Assembly (NCBI RefSeq): GCF_000234665.1
Contig: NC_018308.1
Span: 92,920-156,919 of the forward strand
DNA: 64,000 nt
DNA from: Leishmania mexicana MHOM/GT/2001/U1103
Lineage: Eukaryota > Euglenozoa > Kinetoplastea > Trypanosomatida > Trypanosomatidae
Reading direction: 5' to 3'
Below the pieces are notes generated by a model. It was not told the origin of the DNA and did no database searches. It saw nothing but the letters and a program-made list of their open reading frames with translations. This document shows, piece by piece, positions 40,214 through 53,500 of this stretch (positions are counted from its first letter, which is position 1; each line of letters starts with the position of its first letter). The translations under genes and the position numbers were made by a program.

Positions 40214-41581
40214 GCTGCTCTCGTGCAAGTTGTGATTGAAAGGAAAATGGGCGAAAGGGGGTGGGGTGGGGTGGCGTGGTACTGACCACGTTCGATGGGG
40301 AGCGGATGACGGTGTGTGTGTGTGTGGGGGGGGGGAGCTCCGGCGTTCCGTTCGCGTGCGGAAACCCAAGCGCAGGGAGAGAGAGGGGGGAGGGGGAGGG
40401 GCGGTGCGCGGAGTTGGCGCCAGCGAGAGTGGAAGAAGGCGTGGGGAGGGAAGGGGGAGGGGGATGCAGGATTAAGGATGTGTATGGGATATACTACCTG
40501 CCTTCGCGTGTGTGTAATGCCAGAGAGGGTGGAGAGAAGGCCGGGACGGGAGGGGCGGTGGTGGTCGATGGTGCCATGCGAAGAGGATGATGTGCTGCCT
40601 GGAGGAGTAGGGGGGGAGGTTCCCATCTCCATGTTCGAGCCTGCTATGGGCGATGCCATCAACGTGTGAGACGTGGCCCGGTAGGCCAGGAGGGGGGGGG
40701 AGCTGACTTCTGGATACCGCTGTTACGGCGTCGCTATTTATCTTTTCCATGGATTCGACGACAGTGGCATGGCCGTCGCCCTGGCTTGCATCCATCATGT
40801 GTCGCGACCCCCCGGTGGCGGGCATGATGGGTGCCCGGGTCATGGCGGGAGAGACTCGTGCGCACAGACAAGTTAGTGAAGCCAGTGGACATCCCTCCCC
40901 AGGATAAGAGGGAGGGGAGGGGAGAGCCACCACGCCTTGCGGGGAGGACAGTGGGCACCGCACGTCGTGACTGGAGTCTGAGGGGCAAAGGATGTGGCGA
41001 AAAAGTTGATGGATGCGCGACTCGTCCTTTCGATTCACCCTTCTGAAGCACACACGCGGCCGTGCCACGGCTGCAGAGAGGGAGCGAGAGAGGCCAGGAG
41101 ACGCGAGCGCGCGCATCCATCACCGCGGCAACACCAAACACAGACGTGAGGAAGAAGCGCATCGCGAGGGAGTGGGGGAGGGGGCGCATCGGAAAGAAAA
41201 CAGACCACGGAGTGACGCTAGCACAGCGAGCGACAAGCACCGCCACTCGCGCGTACACACGCACACACACACACACATGAAGGGGAGAGACGACGCGTAA
41301 CGGGGAGACCCACGTCAGCGCATGACACCACAGAGAAAGGGGACAACGAGAGGGACACGTTAGAAGAAGGATGAGCAGCACACGGGCAACTGCGCGACAG
41401 CGACAGCGGCCAGGGACAGCGTGCGTGTGCGTACTCGAGAGAGTGGGAGTGCAACACCGGGAACAAAAGAAAAGAGTCCCCGACACGTGACCCGCGCTGC
41501 GAATTGGTCCGCGCTCCCTCCTCAAGTGGATAGGACAGAGAGAGAGCGGGGCGGCGGCGGCGGCGGGGGGGGGAGCGGGGG
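40214..41581. other. Intergenic region between the giant surface gene and the TPR gene
   Basis: Mostly purine-rich on the + strand with GT and CA tracts. One patch on the - strand (40843 down to about 40690) reads MTRAPIMPATGGSRHMMDAS and on without obvious repeat bias, but the frame then runs into Pro- and His-rich sequence. It is noted as a very weak small-ORF candidate only. Confidence 0.45.
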
Positions 41582-44500
41582 TTACTGGCGTTTCTCCACG
41601 ACCGGCGCCTCCGTCCGGTCATTGGCGGGCTGCAGGTGTTTCTTGTAGACGTAGTACGTTCCGTACACCATGACCCCCGTCAGGACGAGTAGCAACGGAA
41701 TGGCCCACCACCTGACTGTCGAGGTGGTGTCGTTATCCTTGTCATCCGGTACGAGGCCTGGGCTCAGCGTGGCATGCGGGATGTTCAGGAACAGGCGTCG
41801 CCACGCCACCTCTTGAGCCGGGGACTGAGGCAGCGCAGCGGACATACTCGTATTCGCAGCGTGCAAGTCCACGCCGTTGCGCAGCGTAAAGTTCACGGTC
41901 AGCGAGCTCAAGGACGCGGTGGCGACGGCGTCACCCCCGCGTGCCAAAGTGGCGAGAAGGGCCGGGCCACTCACGTTGTCTCGCAGAAGCTGCACACCAC
42001 AGTAGAGCAGGTCAGGCGGGGCCGACAGAGTGGAGGTGTTCACTGCGGGATTATAGGCAACCGCATCCGCAAGAATGCTGAGCACCAGCGCGTAGGTCGG
42101 CAGCAGCGCCGGCTGCGAAGACGGCTGTGGGTCTGCTGTTGAGTTATCCATGAAGGTTGGTGAGGGCCTCTGTAGACCGCCAAGAGTTGCTGCGCCGCGG
42201 TGACGCGCCTGTACGGCGGCCACGGCTACGGACTTGACGGCGTCCAACGAGACGCCTGCCTTGGGCAGGGCCACAAACCCAGACATGTGCAGCTGAACGG
42301 CAACCGCTGATGAGTCGACGCCAATGGCGGCGGCCATTGCCTCTTGGAAGAGCGCTAGGGAAGCGGAGGTGTATCCAAGGTAGGGCGCGCCTGAAGCAGC
42401 TGCCGCCGTCGCCGTGGCGGCGTTGGTGGTGGGACGGGCAAGCAGCTCCATTACCATGGAGATCTCTCGCATCCAGAGGAGCTGCGTCGTCCCAGTCGCC
42501 ATCTTGGTGTTCGCCCTGGCGTTGCTGATCGACGGCCCCACGGAGGAGCGGAGGTAGAGCGGCCATGGCGACAGATGCGCGACGGTCGTGGTCCTGCTGC
42601 TGCTAGTGGCGTTGGCGGTGGCGATCACTACTTGCTGCTGCACCTGCGCCTCGGGAGCGAGAGCAGCGGCACGGGCGACATCAGCGCTATAGAAGTGCGT
42701 GCCGTCGATGCTTAGGCACACGACAGTCGACTCGCCGTTGCTACGCGAGGCTGCTGTAGCCGCGTCAGTCGCCCAGCCAAGAATGGACTGGCCGTTTAGC
42801 GGGGCTCCTGCAACATCCTTGTAGCGCGCCCACAACGCGGCCGTCTGGTTCACCCATGTCTCTTGCGACAGCGTCGGGTTCATGCGCTCGAACTGCGCTA
42901 CACGCTCCGCCGTCTGAGCCCCGCGCCACGCCACGATGGCGGCCGTGTCGGCAGTCGACCACACCCCGCCGTGCTGCAGGTTGATTAGGAAGATGGGCAT
43001 CGCCAGCGGCGACGAAGCGTTCACCGCGGCCACGTTCCATGCATCTGCGCCAAATACTGTGGTGGGGTAGAACTGGGTAAAGTTCGTTGACACCGCCGCG
43101 GCACCGTCGCAGCGTGCGCCGTGCCGACTTGTGCGGACGAGGGCCACCGCTGCGGCCACCGTCGGCACATCTGCTGCCGTTGTTGTCACGGTAGGGAGCC
43201 GACGCCCGCTCGCTGCACCGATGCCGTTGCCGACGAAGGCGCTCGTCCACGCATATGTGTACGTCGGTGGCCGCGTCGCGTACGCCATGCGCCCTGTCCC
43301 GTCCGCACGCGCGTACGTCACCACCTGGGGCGATGAGGTGATGCTGGCGTCCGCATCGGTGCTCGTGTAGAGATACTGCACACGCACCGTCGTGGCGGTG
43401 GCGTTGTCGGCGGACCACCCCAGCTGACGCTGCGTCGGATCTGCAGCAGTGGTGCGGTTGCAGGAGAGGGACGTGATGGTGGGTGGCACGACGACAGCGG
43501 CGAGATGGCGCGGCGACGTCTGCGCTGCCGTGGCAGCCGCCTGGAAGCTGAGGCCACCATCGACGCTGTAGCAGAGTGCATACGACCGCAGTCGGCCAGT
43601 GTAGCGCGGGCTCGCAGTTGTGTTGTTGCCGTTGGTTGCTGCTGCTGGTACAACAGCAGAGGTATCCCAATCCACTCGGCTCACGTACGCGGCATCCACA
43701 CGCAGCACGCCGTCTTGGGCGTTGCGCCACGGGGACGTGAGCAGCAAGCCATCTGGGCCGCTGGCGCTTGACGCCGACGCCGATACCAACGGCATACCTG
43801 TAACAGGGTCCCACGCCTCTGGCACCGCCGCACAGCCACCCGACCACGTCCACGCTTCACTGCCGGCGGTCGTCGTACCGTTCGCTGAAGAGGATGGCAC
43901 GGTGGCATCGCTGCTGCCGCCGCCGCGACGCGTCACCGTCTGCGCAGAGGAAGGGGCGAACGCGAACAACACCGGCATCCCGCGTACGCGTACGGCCGTG
44001 CCGGTCACGGGGAGCTCGGCGTAGCTGCCTTGCGCGATGGCGACGACGTTGTTGCTGCTGTTCGGGACGGTTGTCCTGCTGACCGACACGACCGTCCAGT
44101 TACGCGCGACACGCAGCCGAAGTGGGGTTGCGGCGTAGGTGGCTGTAAAGAGGTCACCTGGTGCACGTGCGTTGTTGTCGCTCAGCAGGGTCGACACGTA
44201 GGGCAGGTCTTGCCGGAGACACAGGGCGTAGAGCCCCTCAGGGGTGTAGCGCAGACCTATGGGGAGCTGCATCGCCCGCGCCGAGGATGATGCACCGTCG
44301 CCCTCCGCCGCCTCCGTCGCTGTTGCGCCCCACGCAGCAGGCTGCACGGTGGAGAGGTCGAACAAGTAGTACGTGTCCACCGCGACGGTGTCGTTGCACG
44401 CTGCCATGCTCAGCGGCACCACGCGCACGCGCACCCCGTCTCGCATACCGGCGCTGCACCGCCCCGGCGTCGTGGGGGCCAAGAGACCGACGTCCTGCGG

Positions 44501-47500
44501 ATGCACGTAGAGCTCCCGCTGCTGAGGGTTGCCGTAGCACGCGAGGGACCACGGCACCACCGTCACCGTCATGTTCGTAGGGGTGTTTTGCAGACGGTTG
44601 TCGAGGGAGAAGAGGAGCGGCTGTGGCTGCGGGTCGACACCAGGGATGAGACCAGAGGGGGTTGTTTCGGCAGACGACGCGGCGTACGAGGAGGCAGGGA
44701 GGTACAGTAGCCCGTTCATGGCGAAGCCATTGGTGCCCAAGAAGCCGGTCCATAGCATTGTCGTCGTCAGCTGACCGAGGTCCGCTAGCACGTGCGCCTC
44801 CGTTTGATTGGCTGGCGCAGTCCACGGCGGCAGGGTGCCGGGGTCGACATAGCGCGTATCGAGAAGTTGCCGCGTCGTGCTGCTCTGGGTGTAGACGCGC
44901 ATCGCGTTCGTCGACGGTGTCGCTGCCGTGGGGGTGTCTGGCTCTTCACGAGCATCCCTGGCTCGGTCGTCTTCCTCGGCGCCGAGAGTGACGCGCAGGG
45001 TGGGGGCCCACTCCTCCGTGAAGTGCGCCATGCCAACGGAGAGGTAGTGTAGCCCGCCATCAACGGAGAAACAGACAGAGCCGCGAGACTCGAGGGTGTA
45101 ATGCGAGACGTTGTAGGTGTTGCCGCCCGGCAGCGCCGCGACGAGGGTCTTGCTCAGGCTGTCGGTCGGCGGTAGCGATGACTGCTGCTGCTGCTGCTGC
45201 CTGGACAAGGGCAGCGGCGAGACGGTGATTCTGTTGGCGCCAAAGTTCAGCTGCATACCTGCGTAGGAGGACACGTAGGGCGAGATGGCGCTGGCGGGGT
45301 CGGGTGACTGCGCGGACCGGTAGCACGACTGCTCCACATAGAAGCGGGTCAGCGAAAGGAGCGACAGTGCGGACGGACTCAGCTCCAGACGCTGGAGGAG
45401 TTCGTCCTCGGGGCTCGACACGACCGTCACGGCGGTCTCAGCGCGTGCCGTCGACTTGAGCAGCACCGGTAGCAACAGATCTTCCCTGGCACCACGGCGC
45501 AACACCACCTGGTCGATCAAGTCCGCCTGCATCGCCTCCGTAGGCGTCCACGCGTGCAACGAGACCCGGCCCACCTGCACGGATATCACGCGGTAGTACA
45601 CTCCAGAAGCCGTGAAGAATGCTGTAGTCGTGCCACCGTCGTCCTCTGCCACACCGCTGTCAAGCATTGCTGCCGCCGCGACGGCTGCCTCGGGGTCGCG
45701 GACGCACACGCGCAACCGCTGCGGCGTCACTGTGGCTGTATGGTGCTTCGCCAAGGTCAGCACGTTCGAAACAGAGACGGTCAGCAGCGGGATGCCGTGT
45801 GAATTGTGGCTGCAGCTGGTGGAGAGAAGCACTTGCGTGCCAGGCGGCAGATACATGTCGGCGTCCCTCATGGCAGAGCCGCCAACGCTACTCGGCGATG
45901 CCGTCGCGGCCTCTGTAGAGGAGCCGATGGCCCGCCCTGCCTTGATGAGCGCGGTGAGGTCGACACTGCCGTGACTGTTCTCAGGTACGAGCAGGGTGTC
46001 TGTCAAAATCTGCGCCAGCAAGTTGCGCTGCGTCGTCTCCGTGTCGATGCGAAGCCGAGAGGGAAACACCCGCAGAGTGAGGCTTGTCTTGGCGTACGTG
46101 GCGCCGGCATTGGTTGAGATGCACACAGGAATGCCGCCGGTGCCGCTCGTGGCCTCCTCCGACAACAGAATGTGCGTGCTCGGCACGAGAAAGACGCCGT
46201 TGTCGTCCTCGATCGGGAGGGGGTCGGTATAGAGGCGCGCGTTTGCCAGCAGTTGTCGGGCGGCAACGCGGTGGTGGTAGTCTGCCATGTCGCTCAAGGT
46301 GGAGTTCGCCATACCCACTCCGCCGCCGCTGCTGACCCCCTCTCGTGACCTGGAGGACGTGGGTGGTTCCATCGTCTCCTCGCAGCGCGCGCCAAACCGC
46401 AGCCGGTGGTCGCGCTCGATACCGTAGCCGTTCAGGTAGACCACCTGGCTGCTGTCCTGTGCGTAGAGAACGAGTGTCGTGTTGCCGCCGGCGGGCATGC
46501 CCGTCACACGGTCTACCTCGGCGCTTGTTGTGGCTGCAACGCCCACCTTGTGCGCTGGGAACGGTGCTGTCGTGTTGCTAGCGTCGTCGGCCTTCACGCG
46601 GAAGCCGGTCGGCATCGCGTGCGTGTACTGCAGCTGGAACATCGGGCGCACCGACTCGCGCCACCGCTCCGACCCCGTCTCGAGGCACATGATCCACGGC
46701 TGTGTCATGTTCGGGATGATCACCGGCACCGCATCATTGCCGTTGCCGCGCCCGGGCGTGCTCAGCGCATACGGTATCGTCAGAACACCAAAATGCAGCA
46801 CATAGGGCCCACGCACAACGTCCTCCGGCACGGCCTCTGCGTCGACGAAGCACGGATCCTCGTCGCTGTCCATCGGCTTCACGAACATGACTCGCCGGTG
46901 ATCTCCGCACGGCACTAAATCCTCCTCCACCCCCACGCCGCTGTTGCTGCTTTTCGTTGGCGCTGGAAGACACCATAGCGCGAGTGACACCTGCCGGCCA
47001 GCTGTGCCGACAACGTTCACCATGTTCTCCTCGCCCGTGTTCCACTCTAACGCCACCTTGCTAGGCGGTAGCGCCGTCAACAGCGCCACATCCTCGCTGC
47101 CGTCCGCTGGAAAGTAGCTGTACGCCGTCGGGTGGCGCACGTGCGTCTTCACGACAAGCGAGATGCCTGGTGCGACGCGCCAGTCGAGGTGGCTCTGTGG
47201 CTGGAAGCATAACACGTACGTCGCCGGGGCGGCCAGGGAGCGGATGAGGCTCTGGGGAAGGACAATGTGGTGCGCGCTCGCGGTGAAGCTATCCTCGCTG
47301 TCCCTGTTCATGTCATCGTCGCCGACGAGAGAAAACCCTGTGAAGGCGTCCTGCACTCGAATATCAGGCAGCACCGCGCCGCCACTGCCCTTCGTTGCCA
47401 CCATCGGTTGGCTGCACTGCGAGGCCGCGGTATGAAAGCGCACGAGGCTGCGGTTTGTCAGCAGCGGGCCGGAGATGGGCAGGGCCCACTCCTGGCCCTG

Positions 47501-50500
47501 TTCCACTGTGACACTGGTCGTGTGGTTCAGCGCGGAGACGCCGTAGACCGCCTTGGTCAGCTGCACCTGCAGCCCGTGAAGTGAGAAGAACTGCAGTGCC
47601 GCCTCGATGCCCTCGTCAGCGGAGTCCAACGCCGGGTATAGTGTGCTGGCACACAGCTGGTAGATGCCGGGCGCCGTGAGCCAGCGTGGCAGCAGCACCG
47701 CCGAGCCGTTGACAGCGGAGATGGAGGCGCTGCCGAAGGAGTGCAAGCCTTGGTGCATGTAGCTGTGCTTCAAGGCGTAACAGGAGCGATCTTGCGGGGC
47801 GAGGAACATGTACAGTGGGCTGCCGATGGCCTGGACGACATCGACGATGGGTCCGGCCAGCTTCAGTGGAAACCACCGCCCCTCGGTGGCGTGTTGGATG
47901 GGCAGCGCCAGCACGGTGGAGATGTGGTCCTGGTGCATGGGGCTGCCCTCGAGCACGAAGCCGTCGGTAGCCGGGATGACCAGGCGGTACGGTAGGCCCG
48001 TTGAGATGTACGGCGAGGCTGCCACGTCTTCGACCTTTTCCCCAATGCGCGCGCACCACTGGAAGCGGTCCACGTACGTACCGCTGCGGACGTTTGCGTC
48101 GGCGCCGACGCGAGCCGTCTCCGCCTGCCGCAGCGAGATGAACCAGCTCGAATAGGACGACTGCGGATCGACGTAGCGCGTGGACTCGGCGTAGAGGGGG
48201 CTCGTCACGCTGCTGCTCTCCACCGCGATCCGCGCTGTGGTGGTTGTGCTGGACGGCACGGCTGAGAGCTGCACCGGCGCCCGCCACAGATGGCTGGAGG
48301 CGTTGCCGCAGTCGACGGCGGGCATGAGCCACGTATTCGCGCCGTCAAGGCCAAAACCCTCCACGATGAGGTCCATGGTGCTCCCGTACACCACCGTCGC
48401 GACCGACGACGGGGCCATGTGCGCCGTCGCGCGTGCCAGCAGCGGCGCGTCGTTCGGCAAATTGCGAATCGCCATCATACGCGGTGGCTCCACTACAAGC
48501 TGGAAGTTCGTCGGAAATACAAGGGTTGCCGTCCCAGGGGCGTACAGGCACACATGCAGCGGCTTCCGTGCCCCGCCTGCCGCCGCAGTGCTGGCGCCGA
48601 AGAGGCGCTGCGCTGCCGACTTGCTCAGGAGGTCGCTGTGCTTCAAGACGACAAACACGCGTGGCTGATGCGCACTGCCGGACTCGCTGCTGCCACCGCC
48701 CTGCACGTCCGTGTCGGCTCTCATGGGAGCCCAGTAGCTGCTCGGCAGGTCGTACAGTGACACCACCGAGATGTTCAGCGCGCTCTGCTCCGTCAGAAGG
48801 TTGTCGTGACTACCGATGTTGCTGATCGGCACGCCGTGGCACCGCTGCGAGGAGAGGAACATCGTCATGTCAGGGCGGATGCCGTAGCCGGTGAGGGGCA
48901 GCACCACGTCGCGGACGCCCTCGGCGAGGCGGATGAGAGTTGTCCCAGGGGACAGAGGCGCCGCGGGGTTGGGTGACACCGCTGCTGCCGAGGCGGGGAT
49001 GGAGCTATAGCGGCCCATGTAGAGAAGCTGTATGGGGCGAACGTCCAGCGTGGTATCGACGAGGGGGGCGAAGAAACGGCGCTGCGGCACCAGCTCGCTG
49101 CTGCTGCCTGTCGTGTTGGCGGCGAATGGCAGCGGGACGGAGAGGCAGAGCTGCATGCGGCGTAACGAGTGCTGCGTGAAGAAGGCAAGTGGGATGATCA
49201 TGCCCGCCCGCGCCTCCTCGCCGACGTCGCGGGCGGCATCGTCGTTGGCGCTGCTGTTGCCGCCTGCTGCACGAGTGTGTCGACAGATCTCTGGCGTCAG
49301 CAGCCCGAGCGCGCGCTGCGCGTAGAAGAGGTTCGCGTTGGAGCACTGCGCCGCCGTGTCGTCCACCGTGCCACTGCTCGGCAGCACGACCGAGAAGGCC
49401 ACTTGAGCGCTGTGCAGAGTCGTCGTGGACCAAAGCCGTACATCGAGCCCGTCCAACCACAGCATGCCAGCAAAGCCTGTGTTCACGTTCAGGTGCGTCG
49501 TCGACGCATCCGCGGCCTCGGCCGCCACGGCGGCTTCGCTGCTTGTACAGGAGACACTGGAGTCTATGAGGAAGCGGTCGACGCGCTGGCGGTGCACCGT
49601 GATCCTCAGCGCTGGCTGGCGCACTGGAAGAAAGGGGCTGAGCGCGCCGTAGGAGATGCACACGTACCATGTCTGTTGCATGGCGGCGGGGTCGTCGGTG
49701 CGGGTTGGGTGATGGCCCCAGAGGCCTGTGTGGTTCAGGTTCAGCTGCATGTACGCCACCGTCGCGGTAGCGCCCGCGGTGCCGCTTCCCTCCACGGTCA
49801 TGGTGACAGTGCTTAGCGGCACCATCGTGTCGAGGTGCCGCGGCCACGTCGCCGCCGCCCTTGTCGGGTCGTCGAGCGGCAGTGGTTGGTGGCGGTTGCA
49901 GTCGTTGGGGTTTTGCGAGAGAAGCGCCAGCATGCCGCGCTCGGCGTTGTTGGCGTCAAGGAGGATAATGGGGGAGCTGTACTGAGGGATGTGCAGGTGC
50001 ACGGTGGATGGTAAAACGGTCGAGGACGACGACTCCGACATCGGGTCCGTGGAGGCAAAGGGGTGCTGGGTGCGCAGTAGGTAGTGCGCGCTGCGGTTGT
50101 GCGTCGCGGCGGCCGGTACAAGGGTTGCCCAAGGCGACCCTGCAGCCGTGGAGGAGCCGGTGGCGCCGGTGGGCCGCGCCCGCTGCTGGCGCAACCGACG
50201 CGGCGGCAACGCCCACATACCCTTGACGGACACAGGCGGCGGCACAAGGTGTGCCTTGAGCCCTGGGACGGCGGTGTAGGTGCGCACTGCAGCGCCGGCT
50301 GGGCTGACAGACGTGCGCGCTTCGAGGCGCTCTGCAATGGACAGGGAAAACGTTGTGGAGGCCCCACTGCTGCTGCTGCTGCTGCTGCCGGCGTTGACAG
50401 AGGCTCCCCACAGCGCCAGGAGGCGTCGCGAGGCCGCGCCGATCTCTGAGACGTCGGATGTCATCGTCGATGGTGGCTTGTGCACCGAAACGCATACGTA

Positions 50501-53500
50501 GTACTCCGCTGGATGCTGGGATTGGGCCAGCACGCTGGACACCTCGGAGGCGTTGTAGATGGGGTTGAGCGAGGCAAGACGCGCGGCATGGACGCTAGCG
50601 TACTGGTAGCTGAAGACACTGTACTGCAGGGACGCGTTGCCGCGCCCACGTTTGTCGGCGGCGCGCAGCGGCGAAGAGGACTGCGTGTAGCGCCCACTGG
50701 AGACGTGCCGAACCTCGATCTCCGAGCCCAGGAGTTGAAACGGCACCTGCTCTCCCATGCAGTCGGCCGAGGAGGACAGTCGCACGTGACTGACAACGGT
50801 GTCAAGCTCGGGCAACAGCGCCGTCGCGACTGTGCCGACGGCAGAGGCGGCGCCGCTCCGACGAAGCACCAACTGCACGGTGCCCGTCGCATGCTCGGCG
50901 ATCGCAAGGCCACGTTGCAGAGCACAGGTCGACGCTGCCACGGATGGCGAGGTGGTGGCAACTTCGACGGCGGTCCCGCAGAACAGCGGCGGCAGCCACG
51001 CGGCGGTGCGGTTGTCCGCCGGCGAGCGCGACGGTGTGCTGATGAAGCCGTCCACTGTCACCTCCGTTACCTCGTACGTGATGGCCGTTGGCACGTAGTT
51101 ACGCCCGTCCTGGGAGACGCACACGTAGCCGACCTCGCTGTGGTTGGTGTGCTGCACCGTCAACACGTTCGCGCGGACGCGTGCGATGCGAGACTGATCT
51201 TTGTGCCCCTCACACGGCGCAAAAGGCGAGCTCTCACCGGTGACGGCTACCGAGAGGAGATCGTCAACGGACATGCCGGGGGTCGTCTGCACTGGTGGCA
51301 CGATCACCGTCCCATCCACCGCGCGCCGCGGGGCCGGGTAGGTGTAGTAGGCGGAGAGCGGGGCGAAGAAGAAGTGCAGGTCGCGCACGCTGGCGACGGG
51401 TGGAATGGTCGCGTTGGGGCCCTGCAGGGTGTAAATACCGATGCTGCCCGCCGCCACCACCACGTGCACGGCGCCGGAGAGGGCCTGTATGCGCTTGGCG
51501 AGCGGCAACCACGGGGAGCCACTGTCGCTGTCCGAGGGCCAGTCGGGACCGCTCGGTGGAATCGCCGGCTGCGTCGTCGCCTCCGGGATGAGGTCCTGCT
51601 TCGGGTCGATGTCGGAGGCGCGGTACTGGCACGTATAGCCCAGTACTCGTACCGCCTCGTTTTCTGGCGTGGTGGCCGAGCTGCTACTGCAAGGGACGTA
51701 GTACCACAACCCACCGACGTCCACCGCGACGCAGCCCTTGACATTGGCCGGCTCGCCGGCGGCCCACAGGTGGTTGGCGAGGAGCGGGTCTAGTTCCCGC
51801 ACGCCGCTGAGGTAGAAACCTCCAGCGCCGTGGTCAATGAAGGAAACTCCAACAAGGCTGACGGGGCGCGGCGACGAGGTGGAGTCGATGCTGGCGCTGC
51901 TGCTGCCGCCTTCCGGCACCCCGACGGCGTTCCTCGGGTCCTTCAAGTAGAGACTCAGCAGGGAGCCGACGTAGTCGCTCTCGGCAATGCTCTGCACCGC
52001 TACTGCGCGCACGCGGCCGATCTTGGTGACCACCACCTGTCCACCCAGAACCTGCTCGCAGTGCTCCTCCATGGTCGCCGCCGTGACGGCCGAGCCCGCC
52101 TCGGTCTCCATCGACGCGGACGGAAAGACGCGGTAGCAGCTGTTCGTCAAGGCCAGGTGCGACCACCCGCTGAGACAGTGCTCCAACGCGCTCGGCGTCG
52201 GCGACGTCGTCGAGGACGGGTCTGGCATCGGCGTCGGCGGCACACTTGGGAAGACGGAGCCGTCGTTCAGGTACGAGCACAGGAACGGCTGGGTGGAACG
52301 GGGGTCCAGGCCGACCCACGTGCCAGCAGGCGATACTGGGGAAGAGGACGACGTGGATGCGTTGCCGCAGTTGCATTCGGTCGGTGGCGGAGGCGTGATG
52401 CCGACCACGCCGTAGCTCAGAGCGGGCTCGTCCTCGCCCCAGTTGGCGTAGTACAGATTGGTGCCCGTCGGCCACGCTGGACTGGACGGGCTTGCCGCGA
52501 CGTACTCGGAGGCGTTGAAGAGATACTGGTCGGCGTACCAGCTGCCGATGAGGCCGGCGCCGCTGCTGTCGTGCATGAAGCTGCCACCAAGGAACACCGT
52601 TCGCGCGCTGTGGGTGACGGCGCTCATGGCCACCGCCGAGGCCGCGTGGGAAGGCGCTTCGGCCAAGCTGCTGCCGTCGCACGTGCACGGGGTCGACGGC
52701 AGCGCCGCCATCGCGCTTAGCAGGGTGGACACGATCCATGCGTTCTCCTGCTGCGACATAACGCTTGCCAGCGACGCTCTCGGATTCACCGCAGCGCAGT
52801 ACTCCCGGGCGCCTTCAAAGGTCGTGCCGACGCGGCCGCCCACTTCGCTGGCGTTGGCGAACAGGCGGTAGCACGCGGTGTTCGCGGCACCGTCACTTGT
52901 GTCGACAGAGGCCGGCAGTGCCGTCCAACCGCTCAGGCACGGCGGCGCGGGCTGCGGAACTACTCGTCTCTTGGCGTAGCCACTGCCTGGCTGGGGGACG
53001 CCGGAGTTCGACCCACCTTCACTGCTGCTGTCGGAGTTGTCTGAGGAGGAGGTGTCGTGCGCATTGCCGCTGCCGCTGCTAGAGGACGAGGTGCCAGACG
53101 GGAGGACGGTGAAGTCCGCGTTGAAGGCGCACGCGAACGCGTGCGCCGACGCTGCGGACCTCAGCAACGTCCACTGTCCACTCGCGCGCATCGCGATTAC
53201 GCCTGAGTGCCTTTGCCAGTCCACATCAGCGGCAAAGTTCGTGTACGCCGCGCTGCCTGCGGAGATGTCTGCTGCCGATGCTGCCTCCACCGCTGTCGTC
53301 TGCGCGAGCTGTTGCGGGAGGCCTCCTCGTGGGGGCGCCGCACCCGAGTTGCTCAACCAACGAGGGCACCGCCCCTCCAGCAGCTCAGCGCGGGTTCGTA
53401 GCTCCTGTCGTTGTTTTAGCGCGTTACCACCGTTGCCGTTGGCGCTGCTCGCGTCGGCGTGCCAGTGCACCACGCCGTAGCCGGCTGTGCCACCGAGCAC